DNA of 64,000 bases from CATQHL01 sp965204655 (GTDB taxonomy: Bacteria; Actinomycetota; Acidimicrobiia; Acidimicrobiales; CATQHL01): positions 1,302,001-1,366,000 of the forward strand of contig OZ241998.1 in assembly GCA_965204655.1 (NCBI GenBank), in the 5' to 3' direction. Made by a program: the position numbers and the translations under genes. The notes beneath the pieces were generated by a model. That model saw nothing but the letters and a program-made list of their open reading frames with translations, did no database searches and was not told the origin of the DNA. Shown here piece by piece: positions 1-7,490 of the stretch (its first letter is position 1; every line of letters begins with the position of its first letter).

Positions 1-861
1 GAGACCTTCCGCCTCCACGACTACCTGACCCTCTTCATTGAGGGCGCCACCCTCGACCACTACACGGGCGACATGGACGCCAAGCGCGCTGAAATCGCCG
101 AAGCTCAGCGGAGTTTTGACGCCGAGTTCCTGACCCCGGGCATCGAGCGCCGGGAACGCCTCCTCAAGGCCGCCGAGGAAGGTTCTGCCACCCCCGACGA
201 GGTGCCCCGCGACGTCTTGACGGTGCTCGTCGGCAACCAGGACAACCTGGACTTGACCCACGAGATCATCCTCCGGGAGGTGGCCTTCTACCTGCTAGCG
301 GGCGCCCACACCAGCGCCACGGCCTTCTGCCGCACCCTCCACAACCTCTTCTCGTGGATCGAGGAACACCCCGAAGACGCTGAGATGCCCGTAACCGACC
401 CCTTATTCTGTCAACGCGCCGTCCACGAAACTCTGAGGCTCTGGCCGTCGAGCCCGGTGGCGTCCCGTCTCGCCGACGAAGACATCACGTTGAGCGACGG
501 CACCGCCCTGGCCAAGGGTGACAAGGTGGTTCTAGATCTGCAGCAGGTGGGGCGCGATCTCGCAGTTTTCGGAGAGAAAGCGTCAGAGTTCAACCCTCAC
601 CGGGACCTCCCTGAAGGCGTCCAGCCTTGGGGGCTGAGTTTCTCGCTGGGCATGCACGCCTGCATCGGCCAGGACTTGGCGTCGGGCGTCCTGCCGGACG
701 TGAGCACCAACCTCGACAGCCACCTTTACGGTCTCGTGCCCGTGGCCGTCGGGTTCATGTTTGACCACGACTGCGCCCCAGACCCCGACAACCCCCTGGA
801 GTGGGATACGAACACGCTGCGCCCCTATTTCGGAAAGTATCCCGTAGTCTTCAACAACTGA
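1..861 (+). CDS. Cytochrome P450, 5'-truncated by window edge
   Basis: The reading frame is open from base 1, so the N-terminal part lies outside the window; 286 codons are visible. P450 landmarks appear in order: the I-helix oxygen-binding segment LAGAHTSATAF (codon ~100), an ExxR motif (ETLR, codon ~145), and the haem-ligand loop FSLGMHACIG with the Cys thiolate ligand at codon 221. P450s insert one oxygen atom into a substrate using electrons from a ferredoxin or reductase partner; no such partner is visible here. The gene is followed after 62 bases by a TenA/PqqC-like gene and then an acyl-CoA dehydrogenase on the same strand, suggesting an oxidative or lipid-type pathway. The substrate cannot be inferred. 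Confidence 0.93.
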   Translation, partial: ETFRLHDYLTLFIEGATLDHYTGDMDAKRAEIAEAQRSFDAEFLTPGIERRERLLKAAEEGSATPDEVPRDVLTVLVGNQDNLDLTHEIILREVAFYLLAGAHTSATAFCRTLHNLFSWIEEHPEDAEMPVTDPLFCQRAVHETLRLWPSSPVASRLADEDITLSDGTALAKGDKVVLDLQQVGRDLAVFGEKASEFNPHRDLPEGVQPWGLSFSLGMHACIGQDLASGVLPDVSTNLDSHLYGLVPVAVGFMFDHDCAPDPDNPLEWDTNTLRPYFGKYPVVFNN

Positions 862-923
862 AGCAACCAGCAACAGCCGCTAGCTAGCAACAGCCGCTAG
901 CCAATAACCACAAGGAGCATCAG

Positions 924-1658
924 ATGACCCTTCTTGAGACCGCACCGAACACCGAAGAGTTGGCCGAGTTGACTCCCGAGGAGTTCGTCGGACTTCTGCG
1001 GAGCGAACTCACCAAGCCCGCCGGAGGCATGCAGGATCACCCGATAGTGCTTGAGATGGAGTCAGGCGTGCTCACGACCGACCAGCAAATCTTGCTGTGC
1101 GAGCAGTTCTACCTCCACATCTCGCGCATGCTCCCCTGGATAGGCGCCATCTACGTGAACTGCCCGCACGAGAGCGTTCGCACCACCCTGGTGAAGAACC
1201 TCGCCGAGGAGTGCATGGGCATCGAGACCAACACCAAAGCGCACCCCGAATTGCTGCTGGAGTGGGGGGCGGCCCTGGGCGGGGACACCGAGAAAATGCG
1301 GAGGGCGGAACAACTCCCCGCCGGACGCCGCTTGACCGAGTACTTCGAATTCATGGGGCTTTGCAGGGAGTGGTACGTGCCACTCTCGGCTATTGGGATC
1401 GGCCTGGAGTCCTTCGTGCCGGACACCTTCACGCGGATCGTCGCGGCACAGAAAAAGAACTACGGAATGAGCGAAGAGGAACTCATCTTCTGGACGATGC
1501 ACATACTCGCCGACGCCGAGCACGGCGACGAGGGAATTGAGTTGGTCTCCGCCTACGCCACCGAACCCGAACAGCGAGACGCCGTGTATCACTGCACCAT
1601 TGAGACGGGCCGCCTCTTCTACGACATGTGGAACATCTGCAGGCTGCCGCAGGAGTGA
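924..1658 (+). CDS. TenA/PqqC-like (haem-oxygenase-fold) protein, probable diiron or cofactor-free oxygenase
   Basis: The 244-residue protein is predicted all-helical and resembles the TenA/THI-4/PqqC superfamily (iron-containing redox enzyme type). Candidate metal or active-site residues include NLAEECMGIETNTKAHPELL (residues ~92-111) and HILADAEHGDEG (~193-204), which supply the Glu/His/Asp set typical of haem-oxygenase-like diiron proteins. The start is an ATG preceded by AAGGAGCATCAG. Just upstream, at about 869-902, a 14-17 base sequence is repeated in tandem (core CAACAGCCGCTAGC). Family membership is recognised from overall pattern; the reaction is unknown. Association with a P450 and an acyl-CoA dehydrogenase suggests oxidation of a lipid or acyl substrate, which is inference. 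Confidence 0.75.
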   Translation: MTLLETAPNTEELAELTPEEFVGLLRSELTKPAGGMQDHPIVLEMESGVLTTDQQILLCEQFYLHISRMLPWIGAIYVNCPHESVRTTLVKNLAEECMGIETNTKAHPELLLEWGAALGGDTEKMRRAEQLPAGRRLTEYFEFMGLCREWYVPLSAIGIGLESFVPDTFTRIVAAQKKNYGMSEEELIFWTMHILADAEHGDEGIELVSAYATEPEQRDAVYHCTIETGRLFYDMWNICRLPQE

Positions 1659-1675
1659 TTCGACCGACGCCGACG

Positions 1676-1806
1676 GGGCGGGGGTTGCGGGGCGTACGGG
1701 GGCGAGGCGTGCTGGGGCTGGGCGTGCAGGGGCGGGGCGTGCTGGAGCAAGGCGTACGGGGCGAGCAGGGGCGGGGCGTACGGGGCGAGCAGGGGCAGGG
1801 CGAGGC
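1676..1806 (+). repeat. G-rich imperfect tandem repeat between genes
   Basis: About 130 bases made of degenerate short units built on GGGGCG, GCGTACGGGGCGAGCAGG and GCGTGCTGG. At least one unit (CGTACGGGGCGAGCAGGGGC) occurs twice near the end. The strand is almost free of A and T, and the acyl-CoA dehydrogenase frame stays open through it, giving a Gly/Ala/Arg-rich reading that I treat as non-coding. The repeat runs right up to the GTG start of the next gene and supplies its purine-rich ribosome-binding region. Confidence 0.75.
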
Positions 1807-2964
1807 GTGAGCGAGCTCAGCGAAGAGCAACTGGCTCTACGAGAAACCGCTGCTCAGCTGGCGGCGGATTTGTATGCACCTAAGGCGTCGGAGTGGGACG
1901 CCAACCGTACTCCTTTCCCGGACGAAGAGCGGGAGCGCCTGGCCGAACTTGGTTTCGTAGGGATGGGCCTCCCCTCGGAGTACGGAGGCGGGGACGCCGA
2001 CCTGCTGGACTCCCTGGTCGTGATAGAGGAACTCGCAAAAGCCGCCCCCACGGCGGCCTTCTGCGTGTTTGAAGCCAACACCGGCCCGGCTCGGGTGATC
2101 GATCTCTTCGGCACCGAGGAACAGAAGGCAAAGTTCCTGCCGCCCATCGCCGCCGGTGAGACGACGATGGCGGTGAGCATCTCCGAACCCGACGCCGGGT
2201 CGGCGGCCACCGACATACGCACCAGCGCCCACCGCACCGGAGAGGGCTACGAGGTGAACGGCATGAAGCGCTGGTGCTCAGGGGCAGGACACGCCGAGCA
2301 GTACCTGGTCTACGTGCGATTAGGGGACGCGCCCGGGGCGCGCTCAATAGGCGCCCTGGTGGTTGACCGTGACAGCGACGGGCTGAGTTTCGGCCCTCAG
2401 GAACGCCTGATGGGCTTCCGGGGCATCCCGTCGGCGGACATGTTCTTCGACAAGGTGTTAGTGCCGGAGGAGAACCTTGTCGTAGAGGCGGGGGGGTTTG
2501 GGAAGCTGTTCACAGCGTTCTCTATTGAACGACTAGGAAACGCCACTATGAGCCTGGCGATAGCTCAGGCTTGCCTCGACCTCTGCGCCGACTACGTGCA
2601 GGAACGCAAGCAGTTCGGCAAGGAAATCATCGAATTCCAGACGGTACAGACCAGCCTGGCCGACATCATCCTGCAGGTGGAGGCCGCCCGTCTGCTCATC
2701 TACCGAGCCGCAGCAAAAGCGGGCAGGCGCTGGCCGGAAACTCTAGAAGCCTCCCTCGCTAAGTGCTACTCAAACGAGATGGCCAAACGCGTGGCGGACG
2801 CCGCCATGCAGCTCCACGGCGGCTACGGCTACAGCGAAGAGTACGAGATAGAGCGCCGCCTGCGCGATTCCCACGGCTGGGCAATAGCAGGCGGCACCCC
2901 CACCATCCAAAAAATTCGCATAGCCTCCGAGTACCTAGGGCGACGCTTCAACCAACGCAGCTAG
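1807..2964 (+). CDS. Acyl-CoA dehydrogenase family protein without the usual catalytic Glu
   Basis: 385 residues, the normal length for this family, if the GTG at 1807 is used; the frame is open further upstream but only through the G-rich repeat. Family signatures: AVSISEPDAGSAATDIRT (FAD/substrate loop), ERKQFGKEIIEFQ, and QLHGGYGYSEEYEIERRLRD. In most members the catalytic base is the Glu of an IYEGT motif. Here the same place reads AGGTPTIQ (residues 361-368), so Gly replaces Glu at 362. Isovaleryl-CoA-type members and some actinobacterial heteromeric dehydrogenases also lack Glu here and use another residue, so this may still be active. Follows the P450 and TenA-like genes on the same strand and converges with the RCC1 array. 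Confidence 0.93.
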   Translation: MSELSEEQLALRETAAQLAADLYAPKASEWDANRTPFPDEERERLAELGFVGMGLPSEYGGGDADLLDSLVVIEELAKAAPTAAFCVFEANTGPARVIDLFGTEEQKAKFLPPIAAGETTMAVSISEPDAGSAATDIRTSAHRTGEGYEVNGMKRWCSGAGHAEQYLVYVRLGDAPGARSIGALVVDRDSDGLSFGPQERLMGFRGIPSADMFFDKVLVPEENLVVEAGGFGKLFTAFSIERLGNATMSLAIAQACLDLCADYVQERKQFGKEIIEFQTVQTSLADIILQVEAARLLIYRAAAKAGRRWPETLEASLAKCYSNEMAKRVADAAMQLHGGYGYSEEYEIERRLRDSHGWAIAGGTPTIQKIRIASEYLGRRFNQRS

Positions 2965-3051
2965 ACGAAATAACTCGAGCCGGCAGGGGCGCGCCACGTA
3001 CGAATAGAGTCATCGGCTGACACCCGCCCTCCCCGTGGCCGCCATCTGGGT

Positions 3052-5139
3052 TCAGTTTTTCTCTTCGGCTGGGATGGTGATTTCTTCCCAGCGCTGCTCT
3101 TGTGGGTTTTTGCCTTCCCAGCAGTGGATGTCTCCTGTTGTTAGGACGCCGCATTGGTGCCCGTAGCCGGCGCTTATGGCTGTGTAGGGGCCGGCAAGTT
3201 GGTAGGTTTCGCTTCGGTCGGTGCTCCAACAGTCCACCGCCCCGCTGTCTCGTAGCAAGGCGCAAGAGTAGTCGCCTCCCACACTGAGAGCCTCATAGCC
3301 TTCCCCTTCGCCGCTGCGGATGTCGTGGGCGGGGCTCCAGGTCCAGTCCTCGGGTTTCATCCAGGCTGCGCCCCAGCACTCCACCACCCCTGTGGGGCGC
3401 AGCCCGCAGGCTTCGTGTTTACCTACTCCAATTTCGGTGAACTCCCCCTCGGGGTGGTGAATCCTGATAGCTGTATCCTCTAAAACGATCCCCCACTCCC
3501 CGTAGCGTTCGTGCCCGGCGGCGTCGTCGCCCCAGCACTCCACAGACTGATCGGGGCGCAACCCGCAAGAATACCCCCAATCCCTTCTAGATGAAAATGC
3601 GCTGGTGTCTCTCCTCACTTGGAGGCCGCCCCAGCCTGCGCGAACGCCTGTGAGCGGCCCTCTAGGAGGGACGATCTTGCTTCGCCTGCCTCCGTAACCC
3701 CAGCACTCCAACTCACCCGAGGGCCGCAAACCGCACGCGAATGTGTCCCATCCCACTTTTATCTGAGTGAACCTGCCCTCCGGAGGGGAGGACTGCCCGT
3801 AAGTGTTCATCCCCCAACACTCCACCGCCCCCCCAGGGCGCAACCCGCAAACAAAATTCCCGCTAGACGACAAAACCGCGAACGACCCCTCGGGGGGCTC
3901 CACCGGGGACTCACCCTGCGGGTGACGGTGAGGCTCGCGTCCATCCCGAACAAAGTAATCATCAAAGTAATCACAAACTGCTTCCCCGCTAGGGCGCAAC
4001 CCGCAATAATAGTTAGACCCTTCAACGATTCCTGTGACCTCCTCAGGCGAACCGGCCCCTGACTCCCAACACAACCGCGCCCCGTAGTGATAACCGCAGG
4101 CGTTTCCCGCCCCGTACACCGAAGAGCGGTAATCCTCGGGCTCTGGCTGCGGCCAAACTCTGCTGACAGACCAGCACTCCACCTCCCCGCTAGGACGCAA
4201 ACCGCAAGCATTAGGAACAAAGAAAACCGAGACGAACTCCCCCTCCGGAGGAGAATAATACGAGTAATTATTGTCCTCAAGGAAATTCCCCCAGCATTCC
4301 ACGTTACTGTCTATCCGCAACCCGCAAACATCCGTGTCTCCCCACCAGGCATGAACGCTCTGGAATTCCCCCTCCGGGAGCGGCAACTCACCGCACGGAC
4401 CCCTACAATAGTCAGTATAACCGGCCCCCCAGCACTCCACCGAACCCCCCACTCTCACACCGCAACCGAAACCGTTAGCCAACGCGAAATCGACGAACAC
4501 CCCCTCCGGAGGGAAATCAACAGGCTCACGCCACCCAGTAGAACCCCAACAAACCACCTTCTCATCCACCCGCACGGCGCACGCATGCTCAAGCCCCACA
4601 GACACCTCAGTGAACACACCCCCAGGCGGGGAACCCACAACATCACGATTACGACCCCAACACACCAACACACCCGAAGGGCGCAATCCGCAAGCATAAC
4701 CAAAACCAGCGCTCACCAAGGAAAACACACCCCCAGGTACCACAGCATCAACAGGATCCTCACTCCAACTCCGGAGTACTATCTCCCACCAATCAGACGG
4801 CACAGAAGCCCCGCCCCACTCCCAGCACTCCACCCCGCCCCCCTCACGCAAACCACACGAATAACCGAAACCAGCGCTCACATCCACAAACACCCCACCA
4901 AGATCACCCCCAACCTCCAGCGGAGGAACAACCGGCGGGGAAACAACCGTAGACGAAGAAACAGTCCCCGACGAACCATTACCCCCACCCGCTATCACCG
5001 AGGTCGGCGAAACCGCAGACCCCTGAGGAGGCTCACCTGGGGGCGGAGGCTCAACCGAGGGCGCGCCGCCCGAGCAAGCCGACACCACCAAAACAACAGC
5101 CAGGCACGCCCCCGAACAACGCCGGATACTAACAGTCAC
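3052..5139 (-). CDS. RCC1-like repeat lipoprotein, copy 1 (last of array)
   Basis: About 695 residues. An N-terminal lipoprotein signal (hydrophobic run, then lipobox VVSAC) is followed by a Pro/Ser/Val-rich linker and 14 repeats of the form F-x-x-V-S-x-G-x-x-x-x-C-G-L-R-P-x-G-x-x-x-C-W-G. The repeat resembles RCC1 blades, which build seven-bladed propellers, so 14 would suit two propellers. Each blade has two Cys about 10 residues apart, which may form a disulfide outside the cell. The start is placed at the GTG that aligns with the ATG of copy 3; another GTG lies two codons upstream. Closest to copy 5: both read PNACGLRPSGEVECWS in blade 6, where copies 2 and 4 differ. Function unknown; a surface binding role is inference. 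Confidence 0.9.
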   Translation of the reverse strand: MTVSIRRCSGACLAVVLVVSACSGGAPSVEPPPPGEPPQGSAVSPTSVIAGGGNGSSGTVSSSTVVSPPVVPPLEVGGDLGGVFVDVSAGFGYSCGLREGGGVECWEWGGASVPSDWWEIVLRSWSEDPVDAVVPGGVFSLVSAGFGYACGLRPSGVLVCWGRNRDVVGSPPGGVFTEVSVGLEHACAVRVDEKVVCWGSTGWREPVDFPPEGVFVDFALANGFGCGVRVGGSVECWGAGYTDYCRGPCGELPLPEGEFQSVHAWWGDTDVCGLRIDSNVECWGNFLEDNNYSYYSPPEGEFVSVFFVPNACGLRPSGEVECWSVSRVWPQPEPEDYRSSVYGAGNACGYHYGARLCWESGAGSPEEVTGIVEGSNYYCGLRPSGEAVCDYFDDYFVRDGREPHRHPQGESPVEPPEGSFAVLSSSGNFVCGLRPGGAVECWGMNTYGQSSPPEGRFTQIKVGWDTFACGLRPSGELECWGYGGRRSKIVPPRGPLTGVRAGWGGLQVRRDTSAFSSRRDWGYSCGLRPDQSVECWGDDAAGHERYGEWGIVLEDTAIRIHHPEGEFTEIGVGKHEACGLRPTGVVECWGAAWMKPEDWTWSPAHDIRSGEGEGYEALSVGGDYSCALLRDSGAVDCWSTDRSETYQLAGPYTAISAGYGHQCGVLTTGDIHCWEGKNPQEQRWEEITIPAEEKN

Positions 5140-5246
5140 CGCCACTGACTCCTACGAAGAGCCTCAGAAGGGAAGTTCTCTCTCCAACGACTCCAAGGGA
5201 CGATCTCAATAGGCGTAGAACTAGGATTGCGTTCACTAGCATCAAC
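5140..5246 (-). repeat. Conserved intergenic spacer between RCC1 copies 1 and 2
   Basis: About 100 bases, nearly identical to the spacers at 9858-9964 and 12038-12144. It holds the TAGGAG ribosome-binding site of the downstream copy and probably its promoter or leader, though no clear -35/-10 pair stands out. Its conservation shows that the amplified unit is gene plus leader. Confidence 0.85.
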
Positions 5247-7373
5247 TCAGTTTGTCTTTTCGGCGGGGAAGGTGACTTCTTCCCAGCGCTGCTCTTGTGG
5301 GTTTTTGCCCTCCCAGCAGTGGACATCTCCTGTTGCCAACACGCCGCATTGATGCCCGTAGCCGGCGCTTACGGCTGTGTAGGGGCCGGCAAGTTGGTAG
5401 GTTTCGCTGCGGTCGGTGCTCCAACAGTCCACCGCGCCGCTGTCTCTAAGCAAAGCACAAGAGTATTCGCCTCCCACGCTGAGAGCCTCATAACCTCCGC
5501 CTTCGCCGCTGCGGACGTCATAGGCGGGGCTCCAGTCCTCGGGGTTCATCCAGTCGGGGCCCCAGCACTCCACCACTCCCGCGGGGCGCAGCCCGCAGGC
5601 TTCTTGTTTCCCTACCCCCACTTCGGTGAACTCCCCCTCGGGGTGGTGAACCCTGATAGCTGTATCCACATCATCCACAGCACGACTCCGCCCTCCTGCC
5701 CCTAAGTCGCCCCAGCACTCCACGGACCGATCGGGGCGCAAACCGCAGGAATACCCCCAATCTCTTCTGAATGAAAATGCGCCGGTTTGTCTGCGTACTT
5801 CAAGGCCTCCCCAGCCTGTGTGAACAGCGTTGAGCGATCCTCTGGGTGGGATGATTCTGCTTCGATAGCCTCCGTAACCCCAGCACTCCAATTCACCTGA
5901 GGGCCGCAGGCCACACGCGAACGTTGCCCCTGCTTTTATCTGGGTGAACCTGCCCTCTGGGGGAGAAGATTCCCCGTAGGTGTCCGTCCCCCAGCACTCC
6001 ACCACTCCCGCAGGACGCAGACCACAAACAAAAGTCCCGCTGGACATCAAGAAAGTGAACGGCCCCTCAGGGGGATCCACCGGGGACTCGCCCTGAGGGA
6101 AACGCCGAAGGTAGCGTTCACCACCATAGGTAACGAAATAATCATCAAAGTAATCACAAACCGCTTCCCCGTCCGGACGCAGCCCGCAAGCATAGTTGAA
6201 TCCTTGAACGATCCCGGTGACCTCCTCAGGCGAACCAGCCCCCGACTCCCAACAATACCTCTCACTGTAAAAGTAACCGCAGGCATTTCCCTCCCCGTAC
6301 ACCGCATCAGGATAATCCTCAGGCTCGAGGAACGCCCAACTGCTGCCGTCAACAGACCAGCACTCCCCCTCCCCACTAGGACGCAAACCGCAAGGAACGC
6401 CACCCGCGAAGAAGACGGAGACGAACTCCCCTTCCGGAGGAGAAAGATGAGGGTCATAAACATCGACCTCAATGAAATTCCCCCAGCATTCCACCTTCCC
6501 GTCGGTCCGCAACCCGCAAACATCGAACCCTCCCTCCCAGGCGTGAACGCTCTCAAAGTCCCCCTCCGGCAGCGGCAACTCACCAGCAGCCCCTCCGGCA
6601 GTGTAACCGGCCCCCCAGCACTCCACCGAACCCCCCATCCTCACACCGCAACCGAAACCGTTAGCCAACGCGAAATCGACGAACACTCCCTCCGGGGGGA
6701 AATCAACAGGCTCGCGCCTCCCAGTAGAACCCCAACAAACCACCTTCTTATCTACCTGGACGGCGCACGCATGCTCAAGCCCCACAGACACTTCAGTGAA
6801 CACGCCCCCAGGCGGGGAACCCACAACATCACGATTACGACCCCAACACACCAACACACCCGAAGGACGCAGCCCGCAAGCATAACCGAAACCAGCGCTC
6901 ACCGAAACGAACACACCCCCAGGTACCACAGCATCAACAGGATCCTCACTCCACCTCCGGAGTACTCTCTCCCACCAATCAGACGGCACAGAAGCCCCGC
7001 CCCACTCCCAGCACTCCACCCCGCCCCCCTCACGCAAACCACACGAATAACCAAAACCAGCGCTCACATCCACAAACACCCCACCAAGATCACCCCCAAA
7101 CTCCGCCGGAGGGGCAACCACAGAAGTGGTAGCCCCCACCGGAACCGAGGGCACCGACCAAGGCGCCTCCCCAACAACCGTAGACGAAGAAGAAACAGTC
7201 CCCAACGAACCATTACCCCCACCCGATGTCACCGAAGTCGGCGAAACCGCAGACCCCTGAGGAGGCTCACCTAGAGGCGGAGGCTCAACCGAGGACGCGC
7301 CGCCCGCGCAAGCCGACACCACCAAAACAACAACCAGCCACGCCCCCGAAGGCCGCCGGATGCTAACAGTCAC
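5247..7373 (-). CDS. RCC1-like repeat lipoprotein, copy 2
   Basis: 708 residues, with the same plan as copy 1: lipobox VVSAC, linker, then 14 Cys-paired RCC1-like blades ending in HCWEGKNPQEQRWEEVTF. The linker carries an extra segment (VVGEAPWSVPSVPVGATTS) shared only with copy 3. Blade 6 and 7 sequences (GVPCGLRPSG, DAVYGEGNACGY) match copy 4 instead, so the gene looks mosaic. The GTG start follows TAGGAG. That TAG is also the stop codon of the preceding open frame (copy 3 fused to a zincin tail), so translation may be coupled. No spacer of the 5140-5246 type precedes this copy. Confidence 0.9.
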   Translation of the reverse strand: MTVSIRRPSGAWLVVVLVVSACAGGASSVEPPPLGEPPQGSAVSPTSVTSGGGNGSLGTVSSSSTVVGEAPWSVPSVPVGATTSVVAPPAEFGGDLGGVFVDVSAGFGYSCGLREGGGVECWEWGGASVPSDWWERVLRRWSEDPVDAVVPGGVFVSVSAGFGYACGLRPSGVLVCWGRNRDVVGSPPGGVFTEVSVGLEHACAVQVDKKVVCWGSTGRREPVDFPPEGVFVDFALANGFGCGVRMGGSVECWGAGYTAGGAAGELPLPEGDFESVHAWEGGFDVCGLRTDGKVECWGNFIEVDVYDPHLSPPEGEFVSVFFAGGVPCGLRPSGEGECWSVDGSSWAFLEPEDYPDAVYGEGNACGYFYSERYCWESGAGSPEEVTGIVQGFNYACGLRPDGEAVCDYFDDYFVTYGGERYLRRFPQGESPVDPPEGPFTFLMSSGTFVCGLRPAGVVECWGTDTYGESSPPEGRFTQIKAGATFACGLRPSGELECWGYGGYRSRIIPPRGSLNAVHTGWGGLEVRRQTGAFSFRRDWGYSCGLRPDRSVECWGDLGAGGRSRAVDDVDTAIRVHHPEGEFTEVGVGKQEACGLRPAGVVECWGPDWMNPEDWSPAYDVRSGEGGGYEALSVGGEYSCALLRDSGAVDCWSTDRSETYQLAGPYTAVSAGYGHQCGVLATGDVHCWEGKNPQEQRWEEVTFPAEKTN

Positions 7374-7385
7374 CGCAACTGACTC

Positions 7386-7490
7386 CTATGAAGAGCCTGT
7401 GTATGTCATCACCGCGGAAGGCTCTCCCAACGTCCAGTACTTAGCCCCGTCACCTAGATCTAAAAGAACACGCGACCTAGACAGACTATT
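7386..7490 (-). pseudogene. Relic of zincin C-terminus, duplicate of 14239-14340
   Basis: About 100 bases are almost identical to the end of the zincin gene, including the stop TAG that doubles as the first bases of the next Shine-Dalgarno sequence. Translated, it gives NTNN...LLDLGDGAKYWTL...GSS with a two-residue shortening relative to the intact gene. This shows that a second zincin gene once preceded copy 2 exactly as the intact one precedes copy 5, and was then deleted except for its tail. Confidence 0.85.

Noticed and set aside
1537..1806. 90-codon N-terminal extension of the acyl-CoA dehydrogenase
   Set aside because: It overlaps the TenA-like gene and then runs through the G-rich repeat; the GTG at 1807 gives normal family length.
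4087..5148. Long plus-strand open frame (353 codons) opposite RCC1 copy 1, with similar ones at 6204-7274 and 11039-11938
   Set aside because: They recur only because the RCC1 genes are repeats; they are Arg/His/Thr-rich, lack ribosome sites and mirror the codon bias of the real minus-strand genes.
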